From UBA4582 sp047630175 (lineage in GTDB: Bacteria; Pseudomonadota; Gammaproteobacteria; Pseudomonadales; Azotimanducaceae), in the NCBI GenBank assembly GCA_047630175.1, contig JBLHVI010000086.1, positions 1 to 13,966 of the forward strand: DNA of 13,966 nucleotides. The letters are read 5' to 3'. Within the stretch, counting starts at the first letter, position 1. Every line of letters begins with the position of its first letter. The translations under genes and the position numbers were made by a program. Below are positions 12,287 through 13,966 of this stretch, piece after piece. Below the pieces are notes generated by a model. That model did not search any database and had not been told where the DNA came from. It saw nothing but the letters and a program-made list of their open reading frames with translations.

Positions 12287-13619
12287 CTGCCGTGTAAGCA
12301 TAGGTGTAACGATTCCAACTAAAGCCAAGCACGCCCATGATGATGTTTGTTGCGCAGGTAGCAGCAAAAATACCCAATACGCCATACCATTGACTGCCAA
12401 GATAGGCCAGGGGCACGTAAAGCACCAACATGCGTACCACCGACATGATTGTTGAAGAAATGGGTTTGCCGAGCGAGTTGAAGGTTGCACTCGCCATCAT
12501 CAGCACCCCCCAAGTACCGTAGCTGAACGGCACAATAGCGAGGTACAAGCTGGCATAGCCAATAACCGCTGGGTTGTCTTCGAATAGACCACCGATATGA
12601 CTGCCAAACAGAAAAAACAAGACTGCGACGCCAAAGCCCCAGATCATGGACCATAAAAATGCGGTCATCATACCTTCATTAGCCCTGTCAAAACGCTGTG
12701 CGCCCCAGTTTTGACCTACAAAAGGTCCAATGCTCGCCGATAGCGCAAACAGTGGTATGACGGACAGCGCCTCAACGCGTGAGGCAATACCAAAACCTGC
12801 AACAGCTTCTTTACCGTAGCCTGCAAGCAAGCTAACGATAATGGCCGTTGAGACAGGTCCTATCAGCTGCGTAGCTGTTGCGGGCATGCCGACGACCAGA
12901 ATGCTACGCCAAGAGGCGAGTACGTTCGCTATACTGGTACGTGAAAAATCGATCAGATGTTCGCGGTTGATCAATACATAGTATGTCAGCGTGCACAAAA
13001 CTAGGCGCGATATCAGCATAGCCCATGCAGCGCCTTCAAGGCCCATGGCAGGAACGCCGAATAAACCAAAGATTAAGATCGGGTCGAGTATTGCCTGCAA
13101 AATTGCGCCGCCGACCATGATGGTGCCGGAGATGCGTGCATCTCCCATGGCGCGAAGAGCGCTGGCGCCAAGTGCCGGTAGCGCGTAAAAAACTAACGCG
13201 AAGTACCAGATTTGCATGTAGGAGACAATCAGGGGCAGCGTGTCTGCATCAGCGCCTAGCAGGATAAACAGGGGCTCAATGGTGAAGTAGCCAATAACCG
13301 ATGTCACTGTCATCACCAGCGCTAACAAAAAAATACCGTCGGTGGCTAGGCGTCGAACCAAGTTGTGATTACCACTGCCTACGGTGCGTGCCAGCACAGA
13401 GGACAGACCAATGGAAATGCCTAGCGACAAAGAACCCAGCGCACCGGTCACGGAAAAAGTAAAGCTATATGCAGCTAAGGCGTTGGTGCTTACTTTTCCG
13501 AGTAGCCAAGTCTCGAACAATGCAGCGCCAAGGTTGGCGAAAATACCGAGTACCATGGGCAGGGTCAACGTCAGAATACCGACACTGACGGGACCTTGGG
13601 TAAGCTTTGCCGCAGTCAA
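12249..13619 (-). CDS. MATE family efflux transporter
   Basis: A 456-residue inner-membrane protein, the usual length for multidrug and toxic compound extrusion antiporters, with about 12 hydrophobic spans. The N-terminus KLTQGPVSVGILTLTLPMVLG is the typical MATE opening. The second half repeats the pattern (about 230-290, VLASWRSILVVGMPATATQL, with GIASRVEALSVIPLFALSAS). Such proteins expel cationic drugs or metabolites in exchange for Na+ or H+; the substrate cannot be predicted. The start is a TTG at 13617-13619, since no in-frame ATG lies between it and the upstream stop, and the next ATG (residue 22) would cut into the first span. The upstream minus-strand gene ends two bases before this start, suggesting coupled translation. 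The last 12 codons plus stop lie antisense to the TonB-like gene. Confidence 0.93.
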   Translation of the reverse strand: MTAAKLTQGPVSVGILTLTLPMVLGIFANLGAALFETWLLGKVSTNALAAYSFTFSVTGALGSLSLGISIGLSSVLARTVGSGNHNLVRRLATDGIFLLALVMTVTSVIGYFTIEPLFILLGADADTLPLIVSYMQIWYFALVFYALPALGASALRAMGDARISGTIMVGGAILQAILDPILIFGLFGVPAMGLEGAAWAMLISRLVLCTLTYYVLINREHLIDFSRTSIANVLASWRSILVVGMPATATQLIGPVSTAIIVSLLAGYGKEAVAGFGIASRVEALSVIPLFALSASIGPFVGQNWGAQRFDRANEGMMTAFLWSMIWGFGVAVLFFLFGSHIGGLFEDNPAVIGYASLYLAIVPFSYGTWGVLMMASATFNSLGKPISSTIMSVVRMLVLYVPLAYLGSQWYGVLGIFAATCATNIIMGVLGFSWNRYTYAYTAANPGGTQKSSSA

Positions 13620-13621
13620 AG

Positions 13622-13966
13622 CTATTGACCGTCAGTTGTAGAATTATTGTCAGGTAGTTGATGTTGGAGGTAAGCACTGACTTGTAGACCGAAGTCGCCG
13701 CTTGAGAATTCTGATGCCTGCCACTGTTCCGTCAAACCCGGGGCTTGCTCGAGTTCTATTGCCAAACCGCGGATTAGTGCGGCTACTTTAGTGCCATTGC
13801 CGGTCGTTTGGGCATGGCTTATGGATAGCTGGAAGGTATGAAAGCGACTGCGGGTCATGGATGAAAACTTCTGTAAGTCTTTTTCGTCTAGTTTGCCTTC
13901 GCTCGTAACGGTAGCGCAGCCTAGGCGCCAGATTTCTGCGGCTGATTTATAATGGGATTCAAGATT
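13622..13966 (-). CDS. Hypothetical protein, partial (5' end beyond the window)
   Basis: The frame is open from the right edge to TAG at 13622-13624, giving at least 114 residues. An internal ATG at 13856-13858 would give 78 residues, but the open frame upstream continues with plausible coding sequence (KSAAEIWRLGCATVTSEGKL), so the gene most likely begins outside the window. What is visible is mainly helical, hydrophilic and without a membrane segment. There are two Cys-poor helices and a C-terminal part around APGLTEQWQASEFSSGDFG. It resembles small uncharacterised helical proteins of gammaproteobacteria, but I cannot name a family. It is probably co-transcribed with the MATE gene. Confidence 0.6.
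   Translation of the reverse strand, partial: NLESHYKSAAEIWRLGCATVTSEGKLDEKDLQKFSSMTRSRFHTFQLSISHAQTTGNGTKVAALIRGLAIELEQAPGLTEQWQASEFSSGDFGLQVSAYLQHQLPDNNSTTDGQ

Overview
The window looks like chromosomal DNA of a Gram-negative bacterium, most likely a free-living (possibly marine) gammaproteobacterium. Reasons: a signal-peptide-bearing outer-membrane beta-barrel of the TIGR04219 type, OM-type lipoboxes, ExbB/ExbD/TonB-like proteins, and a TGA-containing selenoprotein of the glycine reductase B-like family. Genus cannot be fixed from the sequence. Base composition looks even (about half G+C) and I see no transposase, integrase, tRNA, rRNA or CRISPR array.

Left part (1-2800): a three-copy 13-bp tandem repeat runs into the start of an AraC-family regulator (31-1131). 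A small outer-membrane barrel protein follows (1184-1912). Next is a gene that simple ORF calling splits in two: 2013-2480 and 2484-2789 lie in the same frame, separated only by TGA at 2478-2480. The TGA sits in a U-P-V-C (UxxC) motif in a GrdB/PrdB-like reductase and is followed by a hairpin with the properties of a bacterial SECIS. I therefore annotate one 258-residue selenoprotein.

Centre (2937-12286): nine same-strand genes, mostly joined by ATGA overlaps or a few bases, form one envelope machine. In order they encode a conserved exported protein, an exported TPR/coiled-coil protein, a large TPR lipoprotein, a small TPR lipoprotein, a 96-residue exported protein, an ExbB/TolQ/MotA channel, two ExbD/TolR proteins, and a TonB-like protein ending in an AgmX/PglI-type domain. 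One channel subunit plus two ExbD-like subunits plus TPR proteins plus an AgmX/PglI-type transducer resembles, in composition, the Agl/Glt energised envelope machinery of myxobacteria more than a plain TonB-ExbB-ExbD iron-uptake set. No TonB-dependent receptor or siderophore gene is in the window. The first ExbD has Asn where the proton-carrying Asp is expected, while the second keeps Asp. The proposed job is that the inner-membrane channel harvests the proton gradient and the TonB-like arm transmits force to periplasmic and outer-membrane TPR proteins. The load is unknown.

Right part (12249-13966, minus strand): a MATE-family multidrug/cation antiporter whose 3' end overlaps the end of the TonB-like gene by 38 bp (convergent). 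It is preceded, two bases away, by a partial unrecognised gene that runs off the right edge.

No gene-free stretch exceeds 300 bases. The largest gaps are 2790-2936 (one hairpin) and 9483-9609 (a palindrome and the ExbB ribosome-binding site).
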